Both the position numbers and the translations under genes were made by a program. Below are positions 16,640 through 25,132 of a DNA stretch of 64,000 bases, in pieces; positions within the stretch are counted from its first letter, which is position 1; each line of letters starts with the position of its first letter. The DNA is taken from positions 1 to 64,000 of the forward strand of contig JBFLYN010000010.1 in the NCBI GenBank assembly GCA_040756655.1, given 5' to 3'. The stretch comes from JBFLYN01 sp040756655. GTDB lineage: Bacteria; Bacillota; Sulfobacillia; UBA8153. Below the pieces are notes generated by a model. The model saw only the letters and a program-made list of their open reading frames with translations. It was not told the DNA's origin and did not search any database.

Positions 16640-16724
16640 AACTCATGGGTGGTCCAGGGTGGACTCCCAGGCCTAGTCAAAGAGTGCCGGTGAAAGGGTC
16701 GAGGGGCGCAGCGCAACTTCCCTT

Positions 16725-17447
16725 TCAGCTGTTGGCCGGGTTGGGCGCGTTGGAGACGTTCAAGTCGACTACCAGGCAAGTGCCTCCCTGTCGCACGTGG
16801 ACGTTGCCTGCGTACTGCTGGAGTGGGAATCCGGCATGGGGTTCCCGGGCAAGGTCGGGCGGACAGGGGTTGCCGCAGCTGGACGGACCGCAGTTGGGTA
16901 GAGTTGGGCAACGCCCGGAGCTACAGGTCCACCTGGCCAGCCAGATTGCCCCGGAAAAGCCGGCGTTGCGGAGGTCCCGGGCCGGGATCAGATTGCAGTA
17001 GACGGCCCCCCAGTATGGGGAGTTCTGGTCCAGGTGCCTCGTCCAAGCCAGGGCGTATTCGATCATCTGAGGCGGGAGGCTGTTGCCGCCTTCAACGTCC
17101 AGGAACATGGCGGTACCGGCCACCAGGCCAACATCGCGTGCGTAGGTTATGGCCGTCCGGGCGTCGCTTTCCCCGGAGGATGCTGCGGCGCCGGGTTTTT
17201 CCAGGCCCCGGCTGGCCGCCGGCTGTAGACCGCAATATATCGGGGTGACCCCGTAACCCAGCCGCCTTAGATGGTTGTAGGCCGGTCCGGTCCAGGTGGA
17301 GCTTTGATGCGACCCCGGGCGCTTACGGCCCAGGTAGGTAGGTCCACCTAGGTAAAACCCGACCCAGGAAAAGACCCCGCCATTCCGGAAGTCCGCCACG
17401 GCATTATCTCCTGGGTAATTCATAATATCAAACCCGTGGTAGCCCAT
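16725..17447 (-). CDS. DUF1906 glycoside-hydrolase-like protein
   Basis: 240 aa. GFDIMNYPGD, WVGFYLGGP, GVTPIYCG, TAMFLDVEGG, WGAVYCN and IWLARWT match the DUF1906 / Rv2525c-like TIM-barrel fold, related to GH25 lysozymes; Asp and Glu of FLDVEGG are at the usual catalytic strand end. No signal peptide is seen, although such domains often act on or around the cell wall. Several Cys occur near the C-terminus. ATG 17447 has GGAGGT 5 nt upstream. It converges on the tad operon. Substrate unknown. Confidence 0.82.
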   Translation of the reverse strand: MGYHGFDIMNYPGDNAVADFRNGGVFSWVGFYLGGPTYLGRKRPGSHQSSTWTGPAYNHLRRLGYGVTPIYCGLQPAASRGLEKPGAAASSGESDARTAITYARDVGLVAGTAMFLDVEGGNSLPPQMIEYALAWTRHLDQNSPYWGAVYCNLIPARDLRNAGFSGAIWLARWTCSSGRCPTLPNCGPSSCGNPCPPDLAREPHAGFPLQQYAGNVHVRQGGTCLVVDLNVSNAPNPANS

Positions 17448-17488
17448 GCTGTACCTCCCGGGCTGAGACTCTGACTGCGCATCTTCAC

Positions 17489-17516
17489 ATTATGCCCATC
17501 AGGGAGCGGTTGTGAA
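17489..17516 (-). promoter_or_regulatory. sigma-A promoter for the DUF1906 gene
   Basis: On the minus strand TTCACA (17516-17511), 16-nt spacer, CATAAT (17494-17489). About 40 nt before the start codon. Confidence 0.45.
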
Positions 17517-17681
17517 CGGTTCCAGGCAACGCCGTGTGGCAGGAGTTCGCGTGGCCCCGGTCTGACCGGGTAGCGGCAAAGAGCACAAAGACGAAGTAGC
17601 GAGAGCAAGGCGGCTTTGGGGGGCAACGAAACCATGGGCCTCAAAAGGGTCATAGTAGTCAGAAGACCGGGCCATAACTTG

Positions 17682-17709
17682 AGGAGACGGGTCAGATGAC
17701 CCGTCTCCT
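17682..17709. repeat. 13-bp perfect inverted repeat at the NYN gene end
   Basis: AGGAGACGGGTCA and TGACCCGTCTCCT are separated by 2 nt and include the stop codon of the minus-strand gene. The minus-strand continuation (TCAAGTTATGG) has no T run. It may still stop or protect the transcript. Confidence 0.6.
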
Positions 17710-18465
17710 GCTGGACAGTTTCTGGGCGAAGTCAGGATCATTCAGAAACGAATTCTCTGGATGGTCCCGGCAAATCCGTAGCGTCTTAATGGTGGTGCCA
17801 TCAATATCCACGGTGTCCCGGGCCAGTCGTCCACCATCTAAGAGCTGCTGCAAAGCCTGGCGGGTCATGCTTCTCGGCAGGGCGCGATAGTGCTTCAGGG
17901 TGGAGGAGAAGGTGATGACCTTCCCCTGGTCTTCGCCTACGGCCATAAAACTCAAAAGGCGGTGGAGATCGCCAGGATCGATGGCCGCCGGTATGGTGCT
18001 AAGCTCCTCCACGTGACTGGCCACTGCCCGGAGCTGGTGATTGATGCCGCCTTCCACGCCCATCACGATTACTCTTTTGCCGTGACGGATACGTAATCTG
18101 GCCACAACTCCGCTGAAGTGGCCGTCGCCAGCAGCAACTACGAAGGTGTCGACATCCGGGTAATCGAACAGCACCTGGTAGATGTCGTCAAGCATGGCAA
18201 AGTCGGTGAACTGCTTCCAGCCGTCCTCGCGCCTTTGCGACGGGACATCCACCACATCGAGGGTGGCCGCACGTAACTCCTCTTTGAGGTCGGCAATAAT
18301 CGGCTCGCGGAAATCGCCGAAACATTTGGCGTGAACCACTTGACCGAACCGGGCTGCTGTGGTAACGAGATCCTCCGGGACAATTTGGCATCCTAGATTT
18401 CGCATACCCTTGGCAAGGTTTTCGATGTCCACAAAAAGTGCGACTTTGGCAGACTTGAGATCCAT
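17692..18465 (-). CDS. NYN-domain (LabA/DUF88) PIN-like protein
   Basis: 257 aa. The N-terminal NYN domain has VALFVDIENLAKG, the acidic FAMLDDIY and VVAAGDGHFSGVV; these Asp residues form the metal site of PIN-like RNases. The C-terminal part (LHRLLSFMAVG...ALPRSMTRQALQQLLDGG) resembles a small winged-helix OST-HTH/LOTUS-type RNA-binding unit. Predicted cytoplasmic RNA-cleaving or RNA-binding protein with unknown target. AGGTGAT precedes ATG 18465. It is divergent from the glycine riboswitch operon. Confidence 0.82.
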   Translation of the reverse strand: MDLKSAKVALFVDIENLAKGMRNLGCQIVPEDLVTTAARFGQVVHAKCFGDFREPIIADLKEELRAATLDVVDVPSQRREDGWKQFTDFAMLDDIYQVLFDYPDVDTFVVAAGDGHFSGVVARLRIRHGKRVIVMGVEGGINHQLRAVASHVEELSTIPAAIDPGDLHRLLSFMAVGEDQGKVITFSSTLKHYRALPRSMTRQALQQLLDGGRLARDTVDIDGTTIKTLRICRDHPENSFLNDPDFAQKLSSRRRVI

Positions 18466-18520
18466 GGATCACCTGCTTTCTCCGGCGCCTGACATTTTAT
18501 CAACCTGTTGCTCTTTAAAG

Positions 18521-18549
18521 ATTATACACCTCGACTGTACATGGGTAAA
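18521..18549 (-). promoter_or_regulatory. sigma-A promoter for the NYN gene
   Basis: On the minus strand TTTACC (18549-18544), 17-nt spacer, perfect TATAAT (18526-18521). About 50 nt upstream of the start. Confidence 0.6.
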
Positions 18550-18654
18550 GGCGGGCGCGCCACAGCATGGAAAGAACTTTTTCTGGCGCCGGGGGAGGAA
18601 TTGCGGTTCGCGGTCAAGAATAAAATCAACGACCAAGCAACTTAATACATCGGA

Positions 18655-18835
18655 TGAGGATGACGGGAGAGACCCGGTTCGTCGGGCGCCGAAGGAGCAA
18701 GGGAATACCGAAACTCTCAGGTACCAACACTGTCATCTGACGGATCTCTGGAGAGTCCTGGCTTCACAGGACACCAAAGGGGTAACTCGCCTGGGAATCA
18801 GCGGGAAATCTCTCAGGTAAAAGGACAGGGGAGAG
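18655..18835 (+). ncRNA. tandem glycine riboswitch
   Basis: Two consecutive glycine aptamers are visible. Aptamer 1 has GGGAGAGACC, GCGCCGAAGGAGCAA and ACTCTCAGGTACC; aptamer 2 has TCTGGAGAGTCC, ACACCAAAGGGGTAA and AATCTCTCAGGTAAAAGG. These are the conserved blocks of the class, and the tandem layout before gcvT is the classic one. Binding glycine should switch on the gcv operon. In aptamer 2 the usual CCGAAGG core reads CCAAAGG (A at 18776). Confidence 0.95.
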
Positions 18836-18867
18836 CAGTGCCGGCTTGCCGGCTTCTCACTCTGTCC
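18823..18867 (+). promoter_or_regulatory. riboswitch expression-platform hairpin
   Basis: GGACAG (18823-18828) / CTGTCC (18862-18867) enclose GAGA/TCTC and the tight GCCGGC-TT-GCCGGC stem. The 5-prime arm overlaps the end of aptamer 2, so ligand binding and this stem should compete. Downstream TTATCATTT is only weakly U-rich; the stem ends about 65 nt before gcvT. Confidence 0.6.
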
Positions 18868-18932
18868 TTATCATTTCCCAGGCCGGCGCGAACTCTACTA
18901 GCAGTGGCCTGGTCAAGAAGGAGGTGAAAAGA

Positions 18933-20039
18933 GTGGACAATCTAAAGCGAACCCCGCTCTACGCCACGCACCTCAAGTACGGCGGAAAGATCATCGACTT
19001 CGCTGGCTGGGCGCTTCCGGTCCAGTTTACCAGCATCATCGAAGAACATCACGCGGTGCGCAAGACTGCCGGCCTGTTTGATGTGTCCGACATGGGAGAG
19101 CTTACGGTGGAGGGGCCAGAGAGCCTGGCGCTACTGCAACTGGCGCTCACCAACGACATCAGCCAGGGTTACACGGGTAAGGTGATCTATTCCCCCATGT
19201 GTAACGAGCAGGGCGGAGTGGTGGACGATCTCCTGGTATACTGCCTGGGGCCCCAGCGCTACCTGCTGGTGATCAACGCGGGTAACATTGAGAAAGACTT
19301 CAACTGGGTAGCGGGCCTGGCCAAACGTTTCGGCCAAGTGACCGTCAAGAACGTGTCGTCAGAAGTGGCGGAGGTGGCACTGCAGGGACCCAATTCCCAG
19401 CCCATCCTCGCCAAGCTCACCGCTTTCGACTTGGCGGGCATTCGGTACTATCACGCGGCTGAGAATATCGATGTAGGCGGTGTCACCTGCATGGTTTCGC
19501 GCACCGGGTATACCGGAGAGGATGGTTTCGAACTGTACTGCGAACCGGACCGGGCCGCCGAGCTTTGGGACCTGATTATGGAAGCTGGCGACGAATTCGG
19601 ACTGGTGCCCGCGGGACTTGGTTGCCGTGACACCCTGCGGTTCGAGGCCTCCATGCCCCTGTACGGCCAAGAACTCGACGACCAACGCGGCCCGCTAGAG
19701 GCCGGGCTGGGCAAGTTCGTGGCTTTTGGCAAGGGCGACTTCGTCGGACGCGAGGCCTTACTGCGCCAGCGTGAACAAGGTCCATCCCTACGCTTGGTAG
19801 GTTTCGAGATGTTGGGCAGGGGAATCCCGCGCACCGGCTATCCCTTACATGCCGGCGGGCAGAGGACAGGCTACGTCACCACTGGTTCCTACGCTCCTAG
19901 CCTTGACAAGAACCTGGGACTCGGGTTCGTGGCACCCGATTACCGCAAGCCGGGCACAGAGATCGAAGTGGAGATACGCGGCAGGAACATACCGGCACGC
20001 GTGGTCAGGACCCCGTTCTACCGAAGGGAGGGTAAGTAA
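18933..20039 (+). CDS. gcvT: glycine cleavage T protein (aminomethyltransferase)
   Basis: 368 aa, full length. It takes the aminomethyl group from lipoyl-GcvH to tetrahydrofolate, releasing ammonia. DFAGWALPVQF, FDVSDMGE, SRTGYTGEDGFELY and GCRDTLRFEA are typical, with the Asp of GLGCRDTLR. GTG 18933 is chosen because AAGGAGGTG lies 6-8 nt before it; the in-frame extension to 18846 would run through the riboswitch platform. First gene of the gcv operon; adjoins gcvH with no gap. Confidence 0.96.
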   Translation: MDNLKRTPLYATHLKYGGKIIDFAGWALPVQFTSIIEEHHAVRKTAGLFDVSDMGELTVEGPESLALLQLALTNDISQGYTGKVIYSPMCNEQGGVVDDLLVYCLGPQRYLLVINAGNIEKDFNWVAGLAKRFGQVTVKNVSSEVAEVALQGPNSQPILAKLTAFDLAGIRYYHAAENIDVGGVTCMVSRTGYTGEDGFELYCEPDRAAELWDLIMEAGDEFGLVPAGLGCRDTLRFEASMPLYGQELDDQRGPLEAGLGKFVAFGKGDFVGREALLRQREQGPSLRLVGFEMLGRGIPRTGYPLHAGGQRTGYVTTGSYAPSLDKNLGLGFVAPDYRKPGTEIEVEIRGRNIPARVVRTPFYRREGK

Positions 20040-20429
20040 ATGACGTATCCGATGGAGTTCAAGTACACCAAGGATCACGAGTACATCAATGTCCAGGGCA
20101 GCGAAGCCTACGTGGGCTTGTCCAACTACGCTCAGGACCAGCTGGGTGACATCGTGTTTGTGGAATTGCCCGAGGTGGGCCGGGTCATCAAGCAGGGTGA
20201 AGTGTTTGGAGTGGTGGAGTCGGTCAAGGCCGTCTCCGATTGCTACGCTCCAGCTGGCGGCACTGTGGTGCGGGTGAACGAACGACTCTTGGACGAACCT
20301 GATCTGATCAACAAGGATCCCCACGGCGAGGGCTGGATGATGGTGATCGAGCTGGCAGACCCGTCCGAACTAGACGAGCTCATGGATATCAATGCCTACC
20401 GGAGACTGCTGGAAGAGGTTGGTCACTGA
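20040..20429 (+). CDS. gcvH: glycine cleavage H protein
   Basis: 129 aa lipoyl carrier. The lipoylated Lys is residue 63 in VVESVKAVSD. It shuttles the aminomethyl group between P, T and L proteins. It is also the likely first acceptor for LipM encoded downstream. Starts immediately after the gcvT stop and overlaps gcvPA by 1 nt. Confidence 0.97.
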   Translation: MTYPMEFKYTKDHEYINVQGSEAYVGLSNYAQDQLGDIVFVELPEVGRVIKQGEVFGVVESVKAVSDCYAPAGGTVVRVNERLLDEPDLINKDPHGEGWMMVIELADPSELDELMDINAYRRLLEEVGH

Positions 20430-21772
20430 TGAACTTCATCCCCAACACCGAACGGGACCGCCAGCGGATGCTGGAGGCCATTGGGATCAGGTCAATCGAG
20501 GAGCTGTTTGAGGACATTCCCGATATCGTGCGGCTAAAGCGGGAACTTGACCTCCCCCGGGCCATGAGCGAATCCGAGCTTTACTCGCACATGGTCGGCC
20601 TAGCCGGCGCCAACAGCAGCTTCCATGAGTATGTGTCATTCCTGGGTGCGGGAGCCTATGACCACTACATCCCGGCCGTGGTCCAGCATGTGCTGGGCCG
20701 GTCCGAATTCTACACTGCCTACACCCCGTACCAGCCTGAAGTAAGCCAGGCAGTGCTCCAGTCCATCTATGAGTACCAGACCATGATCTGCGAACTTACC
20801 GGCATGGATGTGTCCAACGCTTCCATGTACGACGGAGCCACGGCCATGGCCGAGGCAGCCATGATCGCCTGCGGCCAGACCCGCCGCAAGAAGATCGTGG
20901 TGGCCCGTTCGGTGCACCCCGAGTACCGGGCGGTTATCCATACCTACGCCCGGGGCGCTGACCTGGAAGTGGTCGAGGTTGACTTCCAGAAAGACAGCGG
21001 TCAGGTATGCGGTTCAGGGCTGGCCGGCCAAGTGCCAGGAGCCGGCTGCGTGCTGGTGCAGCAGCCCAACTTCTTCGGTTGCATCGAGGATGTCCAGAGC
21101 ATAGGGAATCTGGCTCGCCAGCATGGAGCGCTATTCGTGGTGGCCGTGGACCCGCTGTCCCTGGGGGTCCTGCGCCCGCCTGCCAGCTATGGCGCTGACA
21201 TGGTGGTAGGCGAAGGGCAGCCGCTGGGAGTCCCCATGTCGTTTGGCGGGCCATACCTGGGCTTCTTTGCCGTGACCGAGAAACTGATGAGGCGCATCCC
21301 CGGCCGGGTGGTAGGCGCCACCGTGGATGTGAGGGGCCAGCGCGGCTTCGTGCTTACCCTGCAGACCCGGGAGCAGCACATCCGGAGAGAGAAGGCCACG
21401 TCCAACATCTGCTCCAACGAAGCGCTCTGCGCGCTGGCCGCCACGGTATACCTGTCGTGGCTGGGCAAGGAGGGTATCCAGGACTTGGCGCGCCACTGCC
21501 TGCAGAAAGCCGCCTATGCCAGGGACCGCATCACTTCTCTGGACGGGTACCAGCGGGCTTTCAGTGCTCCCCACTTCAAGGAATTCGCCGTGCGCTGCCA
21601 GGTGGGAACTGGCCGCGTCCTGGACGAACTACTCAAGAAAAAGATCATCGCCGGGTACCCCTTGGGCCGGGACTACCCGGAGCTGGACGATGTCCTGCTC
21701 ATCTCCGTGACTGAGAAGCGCAGTCGCGGCCAGATCGACGCACTGGTGAGCGGATTGGAGGGATTGGCATGA
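20429..21772 (+). CDS. gcvPA: glycine dehydrogenase (decarboxylating) subunit 1
   Basis: 447 aa, the N-terminal half of the split P protein. Typical MLEAIGIRSIEELFEDIP, FLGAGAYDHYIPAVV, YTPYQPEVSQ and SNICSNEALCALAA. With GcvPB it decarboxylates glycine using PLP. The ATG overlaps the gcvH stop, and its stop overlaps gcvPB by 4 nt. Confidence 0.96.
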   Translation: MNFIPNTERDRQRMLEAIGIRSIEELFEDIPDIVRLKRELDLPRAMSESELYSHMVGLAGANSSFHEYVSFLGAGAYDHYIPAVVQHVLGRSEFYTAYTPYQPEVSQAVLQSIYEYQTMICELTGMDVSNASMYDGATAMAEAAMIACGQTRRKKIVVARSVHPEYRAVIHTYARGADLEVVEVDFQKDSGQVCGSGLAGQVPGAGCVLVQQPNFFGCIEDVQSIGNLARQHGALFVVAVDPLSLGVLRPPASYGADMVVGEGQPLGVPMSFGGPYLGFFAVTEKLMRRIPGRVVGATVDVRGQRGFVLTLQTREQHIRREKATSNICSNEALCALAATVYLSWLGKEGIQDLARHCLQKAAYARDRITSLDGYQRAFSAPHFKEFAVRCQVGTGRVLDELLKKKIIAGYPLGRDYPELDDVLLISVTEKRSRGQIDALVSGLEGLA

Positions 21773-23226
21773 AAAGGCTAGAGCCTCTGATCTTCGAGCT
21801 GAGCTCCCCGGGGCGGCGCGCATATTCCCTTCCCGCGCTGGACGTTCCAGAGCAGGACTTGGGTCAGTTGCTGCCCGCCGGTGAACTCCGACAGGTACCG
21901 GCAGAACTGCCTGAAGTCAGCGAAGTTGACGTGGTGCGCCACTTCACACGGCTTTCCCAGCTGAACCACGGGGTTGACATCGGGTTTTACCCGCTGGGTT
22001 CGTGCACCATGAAGTATAACCCTAAGATCAACGAGGTCGTGGCCGGGCTGCCGGGCTTTGCCAACCTGCACCCCTATGTTCCTGAATCCATGGCCCAGGG
22101 CGCGCTACAGCTGCTGTACGAGATCGAACAGTACTTGTGCGAAATCGGTGGTATGGCCCGGGCCACGTTGCAGCCCGCGGCCGGAGCCCACGGCGAACTC
22201 ACGGGCCTGCTTATCATCAAGGCCTACCACCAGGCCCGGGGAGAGCGCCGGACCAAGGTCATCATCCCTGACTCGGCCCACGGCACCAACCCGGCATCAG
22301 CAGTGATGGTGGGCATGGAGACGGTGGAGGTCAAATCGGACCACCGGGGCGGTGTGGACGTGGAGGTCCTCAGGCGAGTCATGGACGAGTCTGTGTCCTG
22401 CCTCATGCTCACCAACCCCAACACGTTGGGCCTGTTTGATGAGAACATCCATGTCATCGCTGACATAGTGCACCAAAAGGGCGGGCTCCTTTACTACGAC
22501 GGGGCTAACGCCAACGCCATCATGGGCTATGCGCGGCCGGGCGACACCGGCTTCGACGTGGTACACTTCAACCTGCACAAGACCTTCGCCACGCCCCACG
22601 GTGGTGGCGGCCCGGGCTCCGGTCCCGTGGGGGTGCGGGAGGACCTGGTGAAGTACCTACCGGTACCACTGGTGGATTTTGACGGCCAGCGCTACCTCCT
22701 AAACTACGATCTTCCTGATACCATCGGCCGGGTGAAGCTGTACTACGGGAATTTCAGCACTATCATCAAGGCTTATGCCTATATCCGGGCCATGGGTCCA
22801 GACGGGCTCAAGAAGGTCAGCGAAAACGCCGTGCTCAACGCCAACTACCTCATGCGGAAACTCCTAGAGCATTACGACCTACCCTACGACCGGCACTGCA
22901 AACACGAGTTCGTGGTAAAGCCCGGGCGGATCAAGGAGAAAACCGGCGTCAGGACGCTGGACATCTCCAAGCGCCTCCTGGACTACGGGGTCCATCCTCC
23001 CACCAACTACTTCCCGCTCATCGTGGAGGAAGCCCTGATGATCGAACCCACGGAGACCGAGTCCATCGAGACCCTGGACTACTTTGTGGAAACCATGAAC
23101 CAGATCGCCCGCGAAGCCTACGCCGATCCCGAGCGGGTGAAGACTGCCCCCCACACCACCGTGGTCGGCCGCCTGGACGAGGCCACCGCGGCGCGGCGCC
23201 CTGTGGTCCGATGGAAGAAAGAATAG
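21769..23226 (+). CDS. gcvPB: glycine dehydrogenase (decarboxylating) subunit 2
   Basis: 485 aa, PLP-binding half of the split P protein. PLP Lys is in HFNLHKTFATPHGGGGPG; PLGSCTMKYNP and AGAHGELTGLL are conserved. Its last 16 nt overlap the possible early start of the next radical SAM gene. Confidence 0.96.
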   Translation: MKRLEPLIFELSSPGRRAYSLPALDVPEQDLGQLLPAGELRQVPAELPEVSEVDVVRHFTRLSQLNHGVDIGFYPLGSCTMKYNPKINEVVAGLPGFANLHPYVPESMAQGALQLLYEIEQYLCEIGGMARATLQPAAGAHGELTGLLIIKAYHQARGERRTKVIIPDSAHGTNPASAVMVGMETVEVKSDHRGGVDVEVLRRVMDESVSCLMLTNPNTLGLFDENIHVIADIVHQKGGLLYYDGANANAIMGYARPGDTGFDVVHFNLHKTFATPHGGGGPGSGPVGVREDLVKYLPVPLVDFDGQRYLLNYDLPDTIGRVKLYYGNFSTIIKAYAYIRAMGPDGLKKVSENAVLNANYLMRKLLEHYDLPYDRHCKHEFVVKPGRIKEKTGVRTLDISKRLLDYGVHPPTNYFPLIVEEALMIEPTETESIETLDYFVETMNQIAREAYADPERVKTAPHTTVVGRLDEATAARRPVVRWKKE

Positions 23227-24149
23227 AGAAACTGGAAAGCGGGTCCGGCCACGGCCGGACCCGCCCCCAGTCAGGGGTGGAAGAGAGAATCGACGAACTG
23301 CTCGACCGGGCCTGGACGGAGCGCATGGCTCACCACAGTCCCACCCTGGTGGCGGCGGTCCCGAACCGCACGTTGCCGGTCACGGTCACGGGTGCCGGTT
23401 GCGGGCTGGCGTGCCTCCACTGCCGGGGTCATTATCTCAGGACCATGCTCCCCAAGGAACGGGCCATCGCAACCTACCACGAACGGGGCTTCACCAGCTG
23501 CTTGATCAGCGGCGGGTGTGACGTCCAAGGACAGGTGCCCCTGGGGTCCCACCTGGGGTTTCTACAGGAGATGAAACGGAACGGCGCCCGGCTCAACCTA
23601 CATGTGGGGTTGGCCGGCCCGGACACGGCGCGCCAGCTGGCCGGGTTGGCCGACAGCATTTCCCTGGATTTCGTGGGCGATGACGAGACAGTCCGAGAGG
23701 TCTACGGCCTGGACCGCCCGGCCGGGGATTACGTGGAAACCTACCGCGAGTTTGCCAAGTTTCTCCCGGTATACCCCCACGTTTGCATCGGGCTTCGCGG
23801 CGGCAAGATCAGCGGCGAATACCGGGCGCTAGAGCAACTCGCCGGCCTACAAGCACCGGTAGCGGTGTTCCTGGTGCTCATACCCACCCGGGGCACGCCC
23901 TACGAGCACGTATCTCCTCCCAGCCTGGAGGAAGTCTCCCGGGTCCTGGCCACGGCCCGGGTGATGATGCCCCGTGCCAGCCTGTACCTGGGGTGCATGA
24001 GACCCGGGGGCACCTACCGGAAGGAACTGGACCAGTTGGCGGTAAGGTCCGGGGTACAGAAGATCGTACAGCCTGCCCGTGCTGCCCTGGAGCTAGCCAC
24101 CCGGCTGGGGTTGGCTGTCCACCGGCAGGAGGAGTGTTGTGTGCTATGA
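23211..24149 (+). CDS. radical SAM protein, split lipoyl synthase subunit
   Basis: 312 aa. CGLACLHC (CxxxCxxC, about residues 64-71) binds the radical SAM [4Fe-4S] cluster; a second Cys set appears at the C-terminus (EECCVL). With the next gene it resembles the LipS1/LipS2 two-protein lipoyl synthase known from Thermococcus and many bacteria, which inserts sulfur at C6 and C8 of octanoyl groups. I cannot decide which subunit this is. ATG 23211 has no strong ribosome site and lies in gcvPB; GTG 23277, after a hairpin at 23239-23264, is a good alternative that would keep all motifs. Confidence 0.8.
   Translation: MEERIEKLESGSGHGRTRPQSGVEERIDELLDRAWTERMAHHSPTLVAAVPNRTLPVTVTGAGCGLACLHCRGHYLRTMLPKERAIATYHERGFTSCLISGGCDVQGQVPLGSHLGFLQEMKRNGARLNLHVGLAGPDTARQLAGLADSISLDFVGDDETVREVYGLDRPAGDYVETYREFAKFLPVYPHVCIGLRGGKISGEYRALEQLAGLQAPVAVFLVLIPTRGTPYEHVSPPSLEEVSRVLATARVMMPRASLYLGCMRPGGTYRKELDQLAVRSGVQKIVQPARAALELATRLGLAVHRQEECCVL
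23239..23264 (+). repeat. 12-bp perfect hairpin at the gcvPB/lipoyl synthase junction
   Basis: GCGGGTCCGGCC and GGCCGGACCCGC are separated by AC. It starts 12 nt after the gcvPB stop. There is no T run. An imperfect direct repeat flanks it (TGGAAGAAAGAATAG at 23212 and TGGAAGAGAGAATCG at 23278). It may be an intercistronic stabiliser or a partial terminator. Confidence 0.7.
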
Positions 24150-25132
24150 ACAGGGTAATCCGGCTTTCGGCCGGCACGGCTGCTGTGGCTGGCCTGGCCC
24201 GGGCGCGCCTGGACGAGGTGCCCACTACCGCCTACGTCCTGGCCGGCGACAAATGCACCGCAAGCTGTGGGTTCTGCCCCCAGTCCCGGTGCGCAGAGAG
24301 TCGCCCCGGCTTTCTGTCCCGGGTGAGCTGGCCTGCGTTCACAGTGGATCAGGCGGTGCCGGCACTGGCCCAGGCTGCCGCTGCCGGGCGGTTTCGCCGG
24401 GTGTGCGTCCAGCTGGTGCAGGGTGGGGATGGGGCCAGTGCCTGCTTGGAACTGATCAGGGCGCTGCGTGCCCGGGTCGAAGTACCCGTGGCCGTGTCCG
24501 CAGCACCGCTAAGTGAGGACTGTGTTCTGGCTTGGCTGGAGGCTGGAGCCGACCGGGTGGGGCTACCCCTGGATGCAGCGTGCGAGCGGGTATATGCCCG
24601 GGTCAAACAAGCTTCGTGGTCCCGGGCGCTGGCAGTGGTGGAGGCGGCCGCCGGGAGATTTCCCGGGCAAGTCAGCACCCACCTCATAGTGGGGCTGGGA
24701 GAGACCGAGGAAGAGGCCGTGGGCTTTTTAGGACACATGGCGGGTTACGGGGTGACAGTGGGGTTGTTCGCCTTCACGCCGGTACGGGGGACACCCCTGG
24801 AGGACCAGTCCCCGCCGCCGGTGGATGTGTACCGGCGCGTGCAAGTGGCCCGCTTTCTCCTGGACAGGAAAGTGCCCGGGGTCAAGTTTGCGTTTTTGGA
24901 AGGACGCCTGGCCGGTTGGGGTCTTTCCGGCTCAGTTCTCAAGCAGTTATTAGCGGATGGCGAGGCCTTCAGGACCACCGGATGTGCAGACTGCAACCGG
25001 CCGTACTATAACGAGCGGCCCGGGGGGGTAGTGTTCAACTATCCCCGGCCCTTGCGGCCCGTGGAAATACGCGCGTGCATCCGGGCGGCACTGGGCCAGG
25101 ATGCCCGGGAGGGGGCTGACATTTGCTGCTAA
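24146..25132 (+). CDS. radical SAM protein, second split lipoyl synthase subunit
   Basis: 328 aa. CTASCGFC (residues about 35-42) is the radical SAM cluster motif; C-terminal CADCNRPYYNERPGG supplies further Cys, and CC ends the protein, consistent with an auxiliary cluster that donates sulfur. Biotin synthase-like barrel (STHLIVGLGETEEEA). Together with the preceding gene it is the likely replacement for LipA, since no lipA is present. ATG 24146 overlaps the previous stop (ATGA); TTG 24137 is an alternative. The stop overlaps the lipM start by 10 nt. Confidence 0.8.
   Translation: MNRVIRLSAGTAAVAGLARARLDEVPTTAYVLAGDKCTASCGFCPQSRCAESRPGFLSRVSWPAFTVDQAVPALAQAAAAGRFRRVCVQLVQGGDGASACLELIRALRARVEVPVAVSAAPLSEDCVLAWLEAGADRVGLPLDAACERVYARVKQASWSRALAVVEAAAGRFPGQVSTHLIVGLGETEEEAVGFLGHMAGYGVTVGLFAFTPVRGTPLEDQSPPPVDVYRRVQVARFLLDRKVPGVKFAFLEGRLAGWGLSGSVLKQLLADGEAFRTTGCADCNRPYYNERPGGVVFNYPRPLRPVEIRACIRAALGQDAREGADICC

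Noticed and set aside
18359..18820. 153-codon plus-strand frame
   Set aside because: It covers the start of the NYN gene in antisense and most of the glycine riboswitch, so it is not a gene.
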